From: Noviherbaspirillum autotrophicum
GTDB taxonomy: Bacteria; Pseudomonadota; Gammaproteobacteria; Burkholderiales; Burkholderiaceae_D
Assembly (NCBI RefSeq): GCF_000818395.1
Contig: NZ_JWJG01000028.1
Location: forward strand, 4,728,615-4,792,614
Direction: 5' to 3'
Length of the DNA stretch: 64,000 bases
Notes under the pieces: generated by a model
What the model was told of the DNA's origin: nothing
What the model saw: only the letters and a program-made list of their open reading frames with translations
Database searches by the model: none
Shown here: positions 1 to 11,915 of the stretch, piece by piece
Layout of the letters: every line of letters begins with the position of its first letter
Numbering within the stretch: position 1 is the stretch's first letter
Position numbers and translations under genes: made by a program

Positions 1-1682
1 TCTTCCCAGTCGTCGCCGCCTTTGATCGGTGCCCGGCGTGCCATGGTTGCTGCCGAAGCCAGCCTGGCTGGCTGCGGCCGTGCTGCCGGCTTCGGCGTGC
101 GCGCCTTGGGTACGGCCCCCGCATGCGTGCCGGATATCTTGAATGCCCCTACCACCTGCACCAGATGGCCGGCCTGCTCCTGCATCGCTTCCGATGCGGC
201 GGCGGCCTGCTCCACCAGCGAAGCATTCTGCTGGGTGACTTCGTCCATCTGTGCGATGGCCTGGTTGATCTGTTCGATGCCGGCGGTTTGTTCGTGGCTG
301 GCGGCGCTGATCTCGCCCATGATGTCGGTCACGCGCCGCACGCTCTCGACGATCTCCTGCATGGTGGCGCCGGCCTGGTCGACCAGGCGCGCGCCGCTGT
401 CGACCTTGTCGACCGAATCGTTGATCAAGGCCTTGATTTCCTTTGCCGCCGACGCGGAACGCTGCGCCAGGTTGCGCACTTCCGATGCCACCACGGCAAA
501 GCCGCGCCCCTGCTCGCCGGCACGCGCCGCTTCCACCGCGGCATTCAAGGCCAGGATGTTGGTCTGGAATGCAATGCCGTCGATCACGCCGATGATGTCG
601 ACGATCTTCCTGGCCGAGTCGTTGATCGCGCCCATCGTGTCCACCACTTCCGCCACGACGGCGCCCCCCTTTTGCGCGATGTCGGATGCCGAGCTGGCCA
701 GCGTGTTGGCCTGACGCGCATTGTCGGCGTTCTGCTTGACTGTCGTGGTCAGCTCTTCCATCGAGGACGCGGTTTCCTCGAGCGAGCTGGCCTGCTGCTC
801 CGTGCGCGAAGACAGGTCGAGGTTGCCGGCGGCGATTTCGCCGGAAGCATTGGCAATCGTATCGGTGCCCGAACGCACTTGCGCCACGATGGAAGCGAGG
901 TTGTCGCGCATCTTGTGCATGGCAAACAGCATGCTGCGCTGGTCGCCCGGACGCAGTGCGATGTCGACCGTCAGGTCGCCGTCGGCGATGCGTCCGGCGA
1001 TCGCCGCCGCGTAATCCGGCTCGCCGCCGAGCTGGCGCAGCAAGCCGCGCGTAATCGCAAAGCCGATCAGCGCAGCCAGCATCACCGTGGCCAGCCCCAG
1101 CACCACCATCAGCATGCGCGCGCTGGCATGTGCCTCGTCCGCCTCCCGTCCGGCGATTTCGATCAGTTCGACCTGGAACCGGATCAGGTTGCTGAGCGCA
1201 TCCTTGTAGTTTTTCAGTAGCGGGCGCAGTTCATTGCTCAGGTAGGTTCTTGCTTCTGCCGCCTGCTCCTGGTTGATCAGCGCCATCAGCTTGTCCTGCC
1301 CGGCGATGTAGGCGGCGCGTGAATCCTTCACCTTCTGGAACAATTCCTTGCCTTTCGGCAGGACGAGCATCTTGTCCAGCTTGTCGATGTCGACGGCGAT
1401 CGCCGTGCGCGCGTCGGCGATGTCTTGCGCCTGTTTTTGGCGGTCATCCTTGCTATCGGTGAGCATCATGTTGCGCAGCGCGACCGCGATGCGATCGGTT
1501 TGCGCCTGGATGTCGCTGGCCCTTTCGATCTTGGGCCAGCGCTCGTTGATGATGCCCGACGTGGCCGCATTCAGATCGCGCAGCTTGACGAGTCCGATGG
1601 CGATAATCACCAGTAACAGGATACAAACGCTGCCAAAGCTGAGTGCAAGGCGCGTGCCGACTTTCATGCTGGTGTTATTCAT
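1..1682 (-). CDS. Methyl-accepting chemotaxis protein (3' end just off window)
   Basis: Inner-membrane chemoreceptor that senses a periplasmic signal and controls CheA. The reading frame from ATG at 1682 ([13 protein letters not shown]) gives a first membrane helix near residues 10-30. A periplasmic four-helix-type domain follows, then a second helix near 190-210 and a HAMP segment. The cytoplasmic signalling hairpin contains the invariant core [20 protein letters not shown]. The frame reaches base 1 at ...GGDDWE, so only one or two codons and the stop are probably missing; a terminal WEEF-like tail would be a CheR/CheB docking peptide. A second in-frame ATG lies at 1667. The ligand cannot be told from sequence; alkane or alcohol taxis is only a guess from the neighbours. 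Confidence 0.93.
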   Translation of the reverse strand, partial: MNNTSMKVGTRLALSFGSVCILLLVIIAIGLVKLRDLNAATSGIINERWPKIERASDIQAQTDRIAVALRNMMLTDSKDDRQKQAQDIADARTAIAVDIDKLDKMLVLPKGKELFQKVKDSRAAYIAGQDKLMALINQEQAAEARTYLSNELRPLLKNYKDALSNLIRFQVELIEIAGREADEAHASARMLMVVLGLATVMLAALIGFAITRGLLRQLGGEPDYAAAIAGRIADGDLTVDIALRPGDQRSMLFAMHKMRDNLASIVAQVRSGTDTIANASGEIAAGNLDLSSRTEQQASSLEETASSMEELTTTVKQNADNARQANTLASSASDIAQKGGAVVAEVVDTMGAINDSARKIVDIIGVIDGIAFQTNILALNAAVEAARAGEQGRGFAVVASEVRNLAQRSASAAKEIKALINDSVDKVDSGARLVDQAGATMQEIVESVRRVTDIMGEISAASHEQTAGIEQINQAIAQMDEVTQQNASLVEQAAAASEAMQEQAGHLVQVVGAFKISGTHAGAVPKARTPKPAARPQPARLASAATMARRAPIKGGDDWE

Positions 1683-1923
1683 GTGTCATTCGTGAAAGAA
1701 CTGTTGCCGTGTACAAGAAGAACGCGCAGCGCTAAATGGCGGCGTTCTCTGTCTCCAGGCAAGGTGGATGTAAAAAATTGATACAAATCAATATTGCTAC
1801 CACTACGGAAAGCCGTGCAAGCGGTATTTCCATTTCACCCGCGAACGATGCGAAATACCAACGTTCCTTCTTATCGCGTGCTGCAATGATGACAACATCG
1901 CCGTTTGTGACGGGTAAGCGGGA

Positions 1924-3000
1924 TCAGTCCTGCGGGTTGCCGCTGCGCGGACTTGCCTGCGCAGCCACGCGGAACTCCTTCGGCGAAACGCCGAACCAGC
2001 GGCGGAAGGTGCGGCCGAAATTGGACGTATCGAGATAGCCGAGCCGCTCGGCGATCGTCTCGACCGGCAAGCCCGTGTGCTGCAGGAACCATTGCGCGCG
2101 CTCCTGGCGCACTTCGTCGAGCAACGCCTGGTAGCTGGTGCCGCGCTGCTTGAGCTTGCGCATCAGGGTGCGCGCCGACATGTGCAGCTCGTGCGCCATC
2201 GCGTCGCATCCGGGATAGTCGCCTTCGCGCGCCGCCAGCCGCGCCCGCACCTGCTGCACCAGGTCGCCGCCCGGGCCAAGCTGCGCGAGCGCCTGCTCGC
2301 AGTCGCGCCGCGCCGCGGCATAGGCCAGCGGATCGGCGGTCAGGCAGGGCGCCGCCAGCAGCGCGCTGGGAAAGCGGATTTCCATGCAGGCGGCGTCGAA
2401 CACGATGGTCCCGGCAAAGCGGGCTGCATAGGCGGCATGCCAGGGAGCGGCCGGATACGGCACGCGGTATTCCAGCTGGCCCAGCGCATCGCCGACCAGC
2501 GCTTCGAGCACCTGGACCAGCAGCACCGACGTCGCTTCGAGGATCGGAATGCGCACGTCGCCCAGATCGAAGCGCTCGCGTATCTGCACGCTCGACACCT
2601 GCTCGCCGGTGACTAGGCGCATGTCGAGCAGGTTGGCGCGCAGCGCCGAAAAGCGCACGATCACGTCCAGCGCCTGCGCCACATCCTTGCTGGCCATCGC
2701 CGCATAGCCCACTTGGCCGTGCGCCGACACCGGCAGCGACGCCCCGATCTCCAGGCCGAGCAGCGGCGAGCCGCTCAACTCGAGCGCCGACAGAATCAGG
2801 CGCCGCATCTGCAAAAAGCTCAGGGCGCGGCTGGCGTCGACCAGTTGCGCCCAGGTCAGGCCGGTGCCCGCCAGCAGGCGCGACAGTTCCACGCCACGCC
2901 GGCGCATAAGCATGCAGAGCAGCCGCGCGTAGGACGGGTGGACGGCGGGCTGGGCCCACTGTGCTGGAACGGTCATTTTTTCCTGTTTGAAATTGATCAA
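1924..3000 (-). CDS. AraC-family transcriptional regulator, divergent from alkB
   Basis: Predicted 358-residue regulator with an N-terminal arabinose-binding-like/dimerisation domain (about residues 20-210) and a C-terminal double helix-turn-helix. The latter includes the typical second helix region GYLDTSNFGRTFRRWFGVSP. It is divergent from the alkane hydroxylase gene, and the two starts are 128 bases apart. Known AraC/XylS-type activators (for example AlkR of Acinetobacter) control alkane hydroxylase genes, so control of the neighbouring alkB is a reasonable inference. The inducer is unknown. The family call is secure. Confidence 0.9.
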   Translation of the reverse strand: MINFKQEKMTVPAQWAQPAVHPSYARLLCMLMRRRGVELSRLLAGTGLTWAQLVDASRALSFLQMRRLILSALELSGSPLLGLEIGASLPVSAHGQVGYAAMASKDVAQALDVIVRFSALRANLLDMRLVTGEQVSSVQIRERFDLGDVRIPILEATSVLLVQVLEALVGDALGQLEYRVPYPAAPWHAAYAARFAGTIVFDAACMEIRFPSALLAAPCLTADPLAYAAARRDCEQALAQLGPGGDLVQQVRARLAAREGDYPGCDAMAHELHMSARTLMRKLKQRGTSYQALLDEVRQERAQWFLQHTGLPVETIAERLGYLDTSNFGRTFRRWFGVSPKEFRVAAQASPRSGNPQD

Positions 3001-3128
3001 TTGCGCCCGGCCGCATGTGTGCCGTTTTTTTATGCTGTCACATTTTGACGAAAAATTGCCAGTTCTTGCGGTGTCCGGCTGCGCTACATCAGGAGATGCT
3101 GTGTCCTCACCATTATAAAAAGGACATC

Positions 3129-4319
3129 ATGGAGACGCTCTCACCACCAGCCGGCGCGGCCGGCTATCGCGATTCGAAACGCTACGCCTGGCTGCTGTCG
3201 CTCTTGATGCCGGCACTGAATGGCGCCGGCCCCCTGCTCTACTACCTGCTGCGCGACCCGATCGTGCTGTGGGCGCCGGTCGTGCTCAGTTACGTGCTGC
3301 TGCCGGTAGTCGACCTGGCGCTCGGCCGCGACCGCAGCAACCCGCCCGAGGCCATGGTGCCGACGCTGGAAGCGGACGTCTACTACCGCTATGTCACGTA
3401 TGCGCTGGTACCGCTGCTGTGGGGCGGATTCATTTTCGGCATCTGGTTTTTCACCACGCACGACTTGCCGTGGCATGCGCAGCTGGCGGGCATCATCGCC
3501 ACCGGCGGCATCGGCGGCTACGGCATCAACCTTGGCCACGAACTGGGGCACAAGCGCGCCGACACCGAGCGCTGGCTGGCCAAGGTGGTGCTGGCGATGA
3601 CCGGCTACGGGCATTTCTACATCGAGCATAACCGCGGCCATCACCGCGACGTCGCCACGCCGGAAGATCCGGCTTCGTCGCGCATGGGCGAGTCGATTTA
3701 CCGCTTCGTGCTGCGCGAAATGCCGGGCGCGCTGCGGCGCGCATGGCTCCTGGAAAAAGACCGCCTGCAGCGCTGCGGAAAGCCGGTGTGGTCGCTGCAC
3801 AACGACATCCTGCAGCCGCTGCTGCTCACGCTCTTGTTCTTTGCGCTGATGATCGCCTGGCTTGGCTGGCATGCACTGCCGTTCATGCTGCTGGCTTCCT
3901 TCTGGAGCAACTTTCAGCTGACTTCGGCCAACTACATCGAACACTACGGCTTGCTGCGCCGCAAACTGCCCAATGGCCGCTACGAGCCGTGCCAGCCGCA
4001 CCACTCCTGGAACAGCAATCAGCTGTTTTCGAACTGGGCCACGTTCCACCTGCAGCGCCATTCCGACCATCATGCGCATCCGGTGCGGCGCTACCAGTCG
4101 CTGCGTCATTTCGACGATGTGCCGCAACTGCCGAACGGCTACTTTGGCATGTTCGTCGTGGCCTATCTTCCGCCGCTCTGGTTCCACCTCATGGACCGGC
4201 GGCTGCTGGAGGCGGTCGGCCACGATCCGGCTCGGATCAACTTCGATCCGAAGCGGCGCGCGCAGCTGATGGCCCGTTATGGCCTGACTGCACGGCATGC
4301 CAGCCAGGAGGCGTCATGA
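3129..4319 (+). CDS. alkB: Alkane 1-monooxygenase (AlkB-type, membrane di-iron)
   Basis: Integral membrane non-haem di-iron hydroxylase that oxidises the terminal carbon of n-alkanes to 1-alkanols with O2 and electrons from rubredoxin. The 396-residue protein has six hydrophobic segments. It carries the histidine boxes HELGHK (137-142), EHNRGHH (166-172) and LQRHSDHH (308-315), plus the AlkB signature NYIEHYG (268-274). ATG 3129 is preceded by AAAAAGGA; the frame is open further upstream but without a ribosome site. The stop overlaps the rubredoxin start, indicating translational coupling to its electron donor. The product alcohol could feed the quinoprotein and zinc alcohol dehydrogenases found further along. 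Confidence 0.96.
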   Translation: METLSPPAGAAGYRDSKRYAWLLSLLMPALNGAGPLLYYLLRDPIVLWAPVVLSYVLLPVVDLALGRDRSNPPEAMVPTLEADVYYRYVTYALVPLLWGGFIFGIWFFTTHDLPWHAQLAGIIATGGIGGYGINLGHELGHKRADTERWLAKVVLAMTGYGHFYIEHNRGHHRDVATPEDPASSRMGESIYRFVLREMPGALRRAWLLEKDRLQRCGKPVWSLHNDILQPLLLTLLFFALMIAWLGWHALPFMLLASFWSNFQLTSANYIEHYGLLRRKLPNGRYEPCQPHHSWNSNQLFSNWATFHLQRHSDHHAHPVRRYQSLRHFDDVPQLPNGYFGMFVVAYLPPLWFHLMDRRLLEAVGHDPARINFDPKRRAQLMARYGLTARHASQEAS

Positions 4320-4516
4320 CCAGCTATTCCTGCCCCGTATGCAACTACGTCTACGACGAACAGGCTGGCGAGCCGCGCGAGGGCTACCCGCCCGGCACAC
4401 CGTGGAGCGCCATTCCCGATGATTTCGCCTGCCCGGACTGCGCGGTGCGCTGGAAAGGGGAATTCGTGGCCACCGATATGGACAAACTGGCCAGCCCGCG
4501 CTCGCCGTCCAATTAA
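4316..4516 (+). CDS. Rubredoxin, electron donor to AlkB
   Basis: A 66-residue one-iron rubredoxin with both metal-binding loops, CPVC near residues 6-9 and CPDC near 39-42, around the usual core (YVYDEQAGEP, PPGTPW, IPDDF). It passes electrons from a rubredoxin reductase to AlkB. ATG overlaps the alkB stop by four bases (ATGA), so the two are co-translated and probably made in fixed ratio. No rubredoxin reductase gene is in the window. Length and motifs fit the AlkG2 type of rubredoxin. Confidence 0.95.
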   Translation: MTSYSCPVCNYVYDEQAGEPREGYPPGTPWSAIPDDFACPDCAVRWKGEFVATDMDKLASPRSPSN

Positions 4517-4852
4517 TTTCCAGTCAGTAATTTCAACACCCTCTTCCGCTGCCAGGCCGCCCCGCCTGGCAGAAGGAACGACTCTTGCACAGAGATCAGG
4601 GCCGACGCAAAATGTGACGGATCGGGAAGCAGGCATCCCGGCCATATCCGCTGCTGGCAACGGCCAAAAATCACAAATATGTATAGCAAATGCGCGTATG
4701 ATCGATTCATGCGCAATACAAAATAATTGCAATCAAGGCACCAACGAAAAGCATCGTGTCCTGTTTCATGATGACGCAGTGTTTCAAATTGGAGCAACTT
4801 GGCAAGCAATAACGCGGCTTCGCATGCCGCAAAGGAGACGGAGTTGGAACAG
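4517..4852. other. Intergenic region between rubredoxin and the first sigma-54 activator
   Basis: 336 bases with no convincing gene. It begins with a 9-bp hairpin (listed separately) and becomes AT-richer near 4670-4790, where the promoter of the downstream regulator probably lies. No good -24/-12 element was found here, so the regulator itself does not look sigma-54 dependent. Confidence 0.5.
4549..4572 (+). terminator. Hairpin after alkB-rubredoxin
   Basis: Perfect 9-bp inverted repeat CTGCCAGGC/GCCTGGCAG around a six-base loop, 32 bases after the rubredoxin stop. There is no T run after it, so it may be a weak or Rho-assisted terminator or an mRNA-stabilising stem. Confidence 0.5.
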
Positions 4853-6841
<1,989 letters not shown>

Positions 6842-6949
6842 TGGCGCGCAAGTGATGATTCCGGTGCACGTCACCGCGACGGAGCGCTAGCCGCAACATC
6901 GTTCAGCCACGCCAGAGGTCATGTGACTGCATGAGGCGCATAAGAATTC

Positions 6950-6985
6950 AAAAGGGCCAACGAATACCGTCGCCCTTTTCTTTTC
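6950..6985 (+). terminator. Rho-independent terminator after first activator
   Basis: AAAAGGGC at 6950-6957 pairs with GCCCTTTT at 6972-6979 and is followed by a pyrimidine/T-rich run. It lies about 110 bases after the activator stop. Confidence 0.75.
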
Positions 6986-7075
6986 GCCCTGGCACGGGTG
7001 AGCGTTTCTTGAGAATCCGGTTTCCCTTGGCAAATGGCCGTTGCCGGCAGCATCGCCGTCCTCTGCGTTTACCGC

Positions 7076-7795
7076 TCAATTTCCACGTCTGAGCCAGTCG
7101 GCCAGTGGTTTCATCCAAATAGGGTCCGGCGCATAAAACAGGCTGTGTCCCATTCCCGCCGCCATGCCGCTTTCAATAGCCGCCTCCTGCAGTTCTATTT
7201 TGGGGTTAGCGCCCTGCAGTTCGCCGCACGATCCCATCCAGGCGTCTGTTGTGTCATAGAGCGAAAGAAAACGTCCTGCCAGCTGGCCCTGCGGCTCTGC
7301 CACGAGCGCCTCATAGGTGGCTCTCGCATCCACACCAGCAATGTTGTGCGTGGCTGGCAACGTACATCCGGCAAGGACCGCATAGGAGATATCCGGGGCA
7401 GCCAGTTTCGTTGCCGCCGCTATCGTGATGTACCCGCCTTTGGAATGGCCGACCAGGGCAATGCTCTTTGTGGGGACGCCTGCTGCCAGCAGTTGCTGAA
7501 CCTGAGCAACAATCTTGTTTGCATAGGCTTGAACTCTCGTTCCTTTCGGACGCGCCTCGGTGAGCACGACATACCCAAGGGAGGCCAAGGCTTTGGCAAC
7601 AGCCGTGCTTTGATTCACCTTTTTGAATTCCCTGCTGTAGGCATCCGGACCTTGCTGCTCGACCGAAAGGCCGTGCAGGAAAAAGAGGTATTTCTTGGCC
7701 GGGTCAATCGTTTCAGGTGGTTGCGACAAAATCTCTTGTGCAAAGCAAATGTTCGCAGCAAAAGAGAGCAAGCAGGCGACGAGGATGGGGCGCAT
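7076..7795 (-). CDS. Secreted alpha/beta-hydrolase
   Basis: A 239-residue protein with a cleavable signal peptide (MRPILVACLLSFAANICFAQ). The alpha/beta-hydrolase nucleophile elbow GHSKGG lies near residue 116, and an FLHG motif that could form the oxyanion hole lies near 38. A late Gly-His (GMGHS) may supply the catalytic histidine. The likely role is a periplasmic esterase or lipase-like enzyme; the substrate is unknown. It is a single gene, convergent with the upstream sigma-54 activator. Confidence 0.75.
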   Translation of the reverse strand: MRPILVACLLSFAANICFAQEILSQPPETIDPAKKYLFFLHGLSVEQQGPDAYSREFKKVNQSTAVAKALASLGYVVLTEARPKGTRVQAYANKIVAQVQQLLAAGVPTKSIALVGHSKGGYITIAAATKLAAPDISYAVLAGCTLPATHNIAGVDARATYEALVAEPQGQLAGRFLSLYDTTDAWMGSCGELQGANPKIELQEAAIESGMAAGMGHSLFYAPDPIWMKPLADWLRRGN

Positions 7796-7967
7796 GAGAT
7801 GAGCTTCCTTGTATTGACGGAAGTAAACATCTTAGAGGTTTCTAACGTTATTTGATACGCCGGCAGTGGACGGGGTCAGAACCATGACGCGGGGCGACTT
7901 GAATGATAAATATCGGAATTTTTTGAGTGAAGAAGGGTCGAAATGGAAAGCTTGAAACCCGGCATTC

Positions 7968-10805
7968 GTGAACTCTTCCTATAAAGCAGCGCTGACCAGC
8001 ATATTGCCGCGTTCCACGTCCCCCGTATCGCAATGGCCTGTCCGCACCTTCCTGATGTGGCTCGTTCTCGCCTGCCTGATGCCGGGGATCCTCGGCGCTA
8101 GCGGTCTGTTCATTTACCAATACCAATTGGCTCGCACCCAGCAGGAAAAGGATACGGTCCGGACCGCACGCGCCCTGGTGCAAGCAGTGGACAACCATTT
8201 GCTCAGGGCGCGCGCCGTCGTACAAGTCCTTTCCGTGTCCGATGCGCTCGTCACGCGGGATTTCGCCCGTTTTCACCAGCAGGCGCGGCAAGCCGTCTCA
8301 CTATCGGGTTTGGGCACCAACATTGTCCTCAGAAACGAAGGCGGGCAGCAACTTCTCAATACCGCGGTGGAATACGGCACTCCCTTGCATGCCCAGCCTG
8401 CGCCGCAGCAGGTCAAAGAGGTTTTTGCCACCGGCGAGTCCGTGATTTCACCGGTCTTTATCGGTCCAGTCCTCAAGCGACCGGTCATGAGCGTGGACGT
8501 GCCCGTAATCATCGGTGGCAAGGTAGCCTATGACTTGGGCGTCGGCATCTTGCCGGCGCATTTCAACTCGCTCCTGAAAGAGCAGGGCTTGCCATCCGGC
8601 TGGATCGCCGCCGTTTTCGACAAGACTGGAACGATAGCCGGACGGACCCACTCGCCCGACCAGTTTATCGGGCGCAAGGCCAACACGCCGTTGCTCCAGT
8701 CGATGGCGAAGTCGCGTGAAGGATCGCTCGAGACGACGACGCTGGACGGACTTGAAGTCCTGTCGTTCTACAGCCGCTCGCCCGTCACGAACTGGCGCGT
8801 TGCCATCGGCATTCCGCGCCAGGCGGTTCAAGGCACGCTTTTGCACACCCTTTCGCTGCTTGCCTTGGGTGTGGCAACCCTGTTCGGCATCAGTCTGGTC
8901 CTGGCGCGGTTCATGAGCCAGAGAATCGCGCACTCGGTCAGCGCGCTGACGGCTCCGGCCGTTGCGCTGGGCAATGGCGGTTCGGCCCCGATCCCCAAAG
9001 TGCATATCAAGGAAGCTGCCAAAGTTGCCTTCGCAATCGGCCGTGCTGCGAAGTTGTTGCAGGAACGTGCTCTGGAACTGGCGGAAGCGCACCGCCTTGC
9101 CAAGTTCGGGACGTGGTATTGGGACTTGACGACCGGAGCGGTACGAACCTCGGATTCGCTGCGTGAAATCTATGGGCGCGAGATCCCTTCTTTCTCAGAC
9201 ATGCGCGGCACCATTTTGCCCGTGGAATCGTGGGAGCAGATCGATGCCGCCACGCAGCGCACGATCCGGACGGGAAAGGGGTACGACCTCGAATTTCAAG
9301 TCAATCATGGCCGTGGACATACCATTTGGGTCCATGCCAGAGGCGAGGCAGTCCGCAATGAAAAGGGAGAGGTGATCGCCCTGCGCGGCATGACTCAGGA
9401 CATCACGGAACGCAAGCACGCCGAGATGCAATTGCGGGCATCCGAGGAAAAACTGCGGAACGCCGCCCTGCATGACCCCTTGACCGGATTGCCGAACCGG
9501 GCGCTGATAATGGACTATTGCGAGCGATTGCTTGCGGCGGCACAACGCGGTCATGCGGGAGGTGCGCTGCTGTTCATCGATCTCGACCGCTTCAAGCCGA
9601 TCAATGATCTTTACGGACACGAGACCGGGGACCGGGTGCTGCAGGAAGTCGGCAGGCGGCTCCTCGCATGCACCCGGCAGGAGGACCTGGTCGGGCGGCT
9701 GGGAGGGGACGAGTTTGTCATCGTCCTCCCGCACATGAGCGGCGGCGTGTACCACCGTGCAGCGGTGGTTGCCCGGCATGTGGTCGCCAGCATCAGCGAA
9801 CCCATTCACATCAATGCACTGGAGGTGTCGGTATCGCCTTCCATCGGCATCAGCTACTTCCCGGAGCACGCCGCCAATGTGAGCACCCTGATTCACACCG
9901 CCGATCTGGCCATGTATCAGGCCAAGCAATCGGGGCGGGCCAGCTATCAGTTTTATACGCCCGAACTCGACCGGCGGGCCGAAGAGGCGCTTTCGGTGGA
10001 AACGAGGCTGAGAAACGCGCTGAAGCATGGCGGCCTGACCCTGTACTACCAGCCGGTCATCGATCTCAAGAATGGCAAGTTGATCGGCGCCGAAGCGCTG
10101 CTGTGCTTGACGGACGATGGCGAAGTCATCGGCCCCGACCGGTTCATCCCGATTGCGGAGTCGGCCGGGCTGATCGGGCAACTGGGCGAATGGGTAGCGG
10201 TCGAAGCGTGCCGCCAGCATGCGGCGTGGCTGCGCCAGGGATTGCGGATCGTTATCGCCATCAATGTGTCACCGCTGCAATTCAGGCAGCGCACATTCGC
10301 CGAAACGCTGGGCAGCATTATTACGGAATCGGGAATGGACCCGACATGCCTGGAGATCGAGGTGACCGAGAGCGCGGTGATGGAGAACATCGATGAAGCG
10401 GTCGAGATACTGAACAGGATCAAGTCGCTCGGGGTGCGCGTGGCGCTGGACGATTTCGGCACCGGCTATTCGAGCCTGAGCAGCCTGACCAGCCTGCCGC
10501 TGGACAAGCTCAAGGTGGACCAGTCGTTCGTACGACGGATCGAGCGCGATCAGGCGAGCCGCACCGTCACCGAGGCCATCATTGGCCTGGGGCGCAGCCT
10601 GCGGCTTAGCGTCCATGGCGAAGGCATCGAATCGGAAGATGCCATGCTGTTTTTGGAAGCACACGGGTGCAATCAGGCGCAGGGCTACTGGTTCAGCCGG
10701 CCGCTACCGCCGGCGGAGTTTGTGCACTGGCACCACCACCAATGGGGGCGGGATACCAACATGGACGGATGGGAGCGCGTGCGACAGATCTGGGCACCGA
10801 AATAA
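7968..10805 (+). CDS. Membrane-bound PAS/GGDEF/EAL cyclic-di-GMP protein
   Basis: A 945-residue signalling protein. Order: transmembrane helix near 27-50; periplasmic Cache-like sensor to about 285; second helix near 295-315; PAS domain about 370-480; diguanylate cyclase domain with intact GGDEF near 580; phosphodiesterase domain with EAL near 708 and DDFGTGYSS near 827. Both catalytic signatures are present, so synthesis, breakdown or both of cyclic-di-GMP is possible. The start is GTG 7968 with a weak ribosome site. A short out-of-frame reading frame (7943-7984) overlaps the start. The sensed signal is unknown. Confidence 0.9.
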   Translation: MNSSYKAALTSILPRSTSPVSQWPVRTFLMWLVLACLMPGILGASGLFIYQYQLARTQQEKDTVRTARALVQAVDNHLLRARAVVQVLSVSDALVTRDFARFHQQARQAVSLSGLGTNIVLRNEGGQQLLNTAVEYGTPLHAQPAPQQVKEVFATGESVISPVFIGPVLKRPVMSVDVPVIIGGKVAYDLGVGILPAHFNSLLKEQGLPSGWIAAVFDKTGTIAGRTHSPDQFIGRKANTPLLQSMAKSREGSLETTTLDGLEVLSFYSRSPVTNWRVAIGIPRQAVQGTLLHTLSLLALGVATLFGISLVLARFMSQRIAHSVSALTAPAVALGNGGSAPIPKVHIKEAAKVAFAIGRAAKLLQERALELAEAHRLAKFGTWYWDLTTGAVRTSDSLREIYGREIPSFSDMRGTILPVESWEQIDAATQRTIRTGKGYDLEFQVNHGRGHTIWVHARGEAVRNEKGEVIALRGMTQDITERKHAEMQLRASEEKLRNAALHDPLTGLPNRALIMDYCERLLAAAQRGHAGGALLFIDLDRFKPINDLYGHETGDRVLQEVGRRLLACTRQEDLVGRLGGDEFVIVLPHMSGGVYHRAAVVARHVVASISEPIHINALEVSVSPSIGISYFPEHAANVSTLIHTADLAMYQAKQSGRASYQFYTPELDRRAEEALSVETRLRNALKHGGLTLYYQPVIDLKNGKLIGAEALLCLTDDGEVIGPDRFIPIAESAGLIGQLGEWVAVEACRQHAAWLRQGLRIVIAINVSPLQFRQRTFAETLGSIITESGMDPTCLEIEVTESAVMENIDEAVEILNRIKSLGVRVALDDFGTGYSSLSSLTSLPLDKLKVDQSFVRRIERDQASRTVTEAIIGLGRSLRLSVHGEGIESEDAMLFLEAHGCNQAQGYWFSRPLPPAEFVHWHHHQWGRDTNMDGWERVRQIWAPK

Positions 10806-10895
10806 GAATGCCGCCAGCGGAACATGCGGGCTCCAAAGACTCAGCGCGAAGGAGTGGCGAGTATCAAAAGCAATCGCCGCACGTCGGCTGTTTTT

Positions 10896-11897
10896 TCATG
10901 TCGCAGTCCAATGGAATCCGGCAGACTGCTTTCGAGCGCCGGCCTTGTCGACAAACAGCGCGTCGACGCCCGGCATCTCGCGCAGCAGCCGCATACCCGG
11001 TTCCGTGCCGAGCACCATTAGCGCCGTCGACAAGCCGTCCGCCAGCATGGCGCTGGGGGCGGCGACCGTCACGCTGGCCAGTTCGGGCGGTGACTCCCCG
11101 CTGGCCGGGTCGACGATATGGTGGCGCGAAAAATCGGCGCTGAAGGTCGTTTCGTAATCGCCCGACGTCGCGAGGCTGCGCGCCTCGAGCGGCATCACGC
11201 CGAGCAGCCGGTCCTTGTGGCGCGGGTCCTGAATGCCGACGTGCCAGGGCTGCTGCGGTGAACGCCGGCCTATGCCGGAAAATTCGCCGATGTCGACCAA
11301 CGCGTCGCGAATGCCGCGCGCGCGCAGCGCATCGAGCGCCAGATCGGTCGCATAGCCTTGCGCAATGCCGTTGAGCGTGATTGCCATGCCGGCGCGCGGC
11401 AGGCGCACCTGATGCCGGTCGAACTGCAGGCGGCCGCCGACCAGCGCCAGCGCTGAGCGCCGGTCGAGGCCGGCCGCCGCCGCAAGCCAAAGCGGCTGCA
11501 CCGTGACGTCGAACGCGCCGCCGCTCAGCTGCGACAGGCGGCGCGACTCCGCAAGCACGTTGAGCAGGTGCGGATCGGGCCGCAGCAGGCGGCCCGTGCG
11601 GTTCAGTTCGTAGACCTGGCTGCCGGGGCGGTAGATGCTGAGCAGCCGGTCGATGTTGTGCGCCGCGCGGAATGCATCCTCGATGGCCAGGCGCGCGTCG
11701 CGTTCGCTGTCATGCACCAGCTGGATCGTGACCGTGGTCCCGAACGCCAGGTCCGCGCCACGGAACAGCCGGCGCCCCGGCGCCAGCTCGGGGCCGGGCT
11801 CGAAGGCGCCGGGCGCGCTTGCCTGTCCGAAGCAGAAAGCGCCGGCGCCAGCGGCCAGCGCCCCGAATCCGGCCGACAGAAATTTTCGACGCTGCAT
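10896..11897 (-). CDS. apbE: FAD:protein FMN transferase (ApbE), Tat-type signal
   Basis: Periplasmic flavin transferase that attaches FMN covalently to Thr/Ser of FMN-bind domains. The 333-residue protein begins MQRRKFLSAGFGALAAGAGA, a twin-arginine-type signal. It has the family features LSIYRPGSQVYELNR, the GGAFDVTVQPLW region, LNGIAQGYATD and VDIGEFSGIG. It lies 18 bases downstream of the NosR-like gene, whose product contains an FMN-bind domain and is therefore its likely substrate. Both would be transcribed from the sigma-54 promoter near 14150. Confidence 0.93.
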   Translation of the reverse strand: MQRRKFLSAGFGALAAGAGAFCFGQASAPGAFEPGPELAPGRRLFRGADLAFGTTVTIQLVHDSERDARLAIEDAFRAAHNIDRLLSIYRPGSQVYELNRTGRLLRPDPHLLNVLAESRRLSQLSGGAFDVTVQPLWLAAAAGLDRRSALALVGGRLQFDRHQVRLPRAGMAITLNGIAQGYATDLALDALRARGIRDALVDIGEFSGIGRRSPQQPWHVGIQDPRHKDRLLGVMPLEARSLATSGDYETTFSADFSRHHIVDPASGESPPELASVTVAAPSAMLADGLSTALMVLGTEPGMRLLREMPGVDALFVDKAGARKQSAGFHWTAT

Positions 11898-11915
11898 ATC
11901 GATTCCTTTTCCTGT

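Noticed and set aside
123-1220. Plus-strand frame over the chemoreceptor
   Set aside because: His/Arg-rich antisense shadow; the minus strand encodes an unmistakable chemoreceptor.
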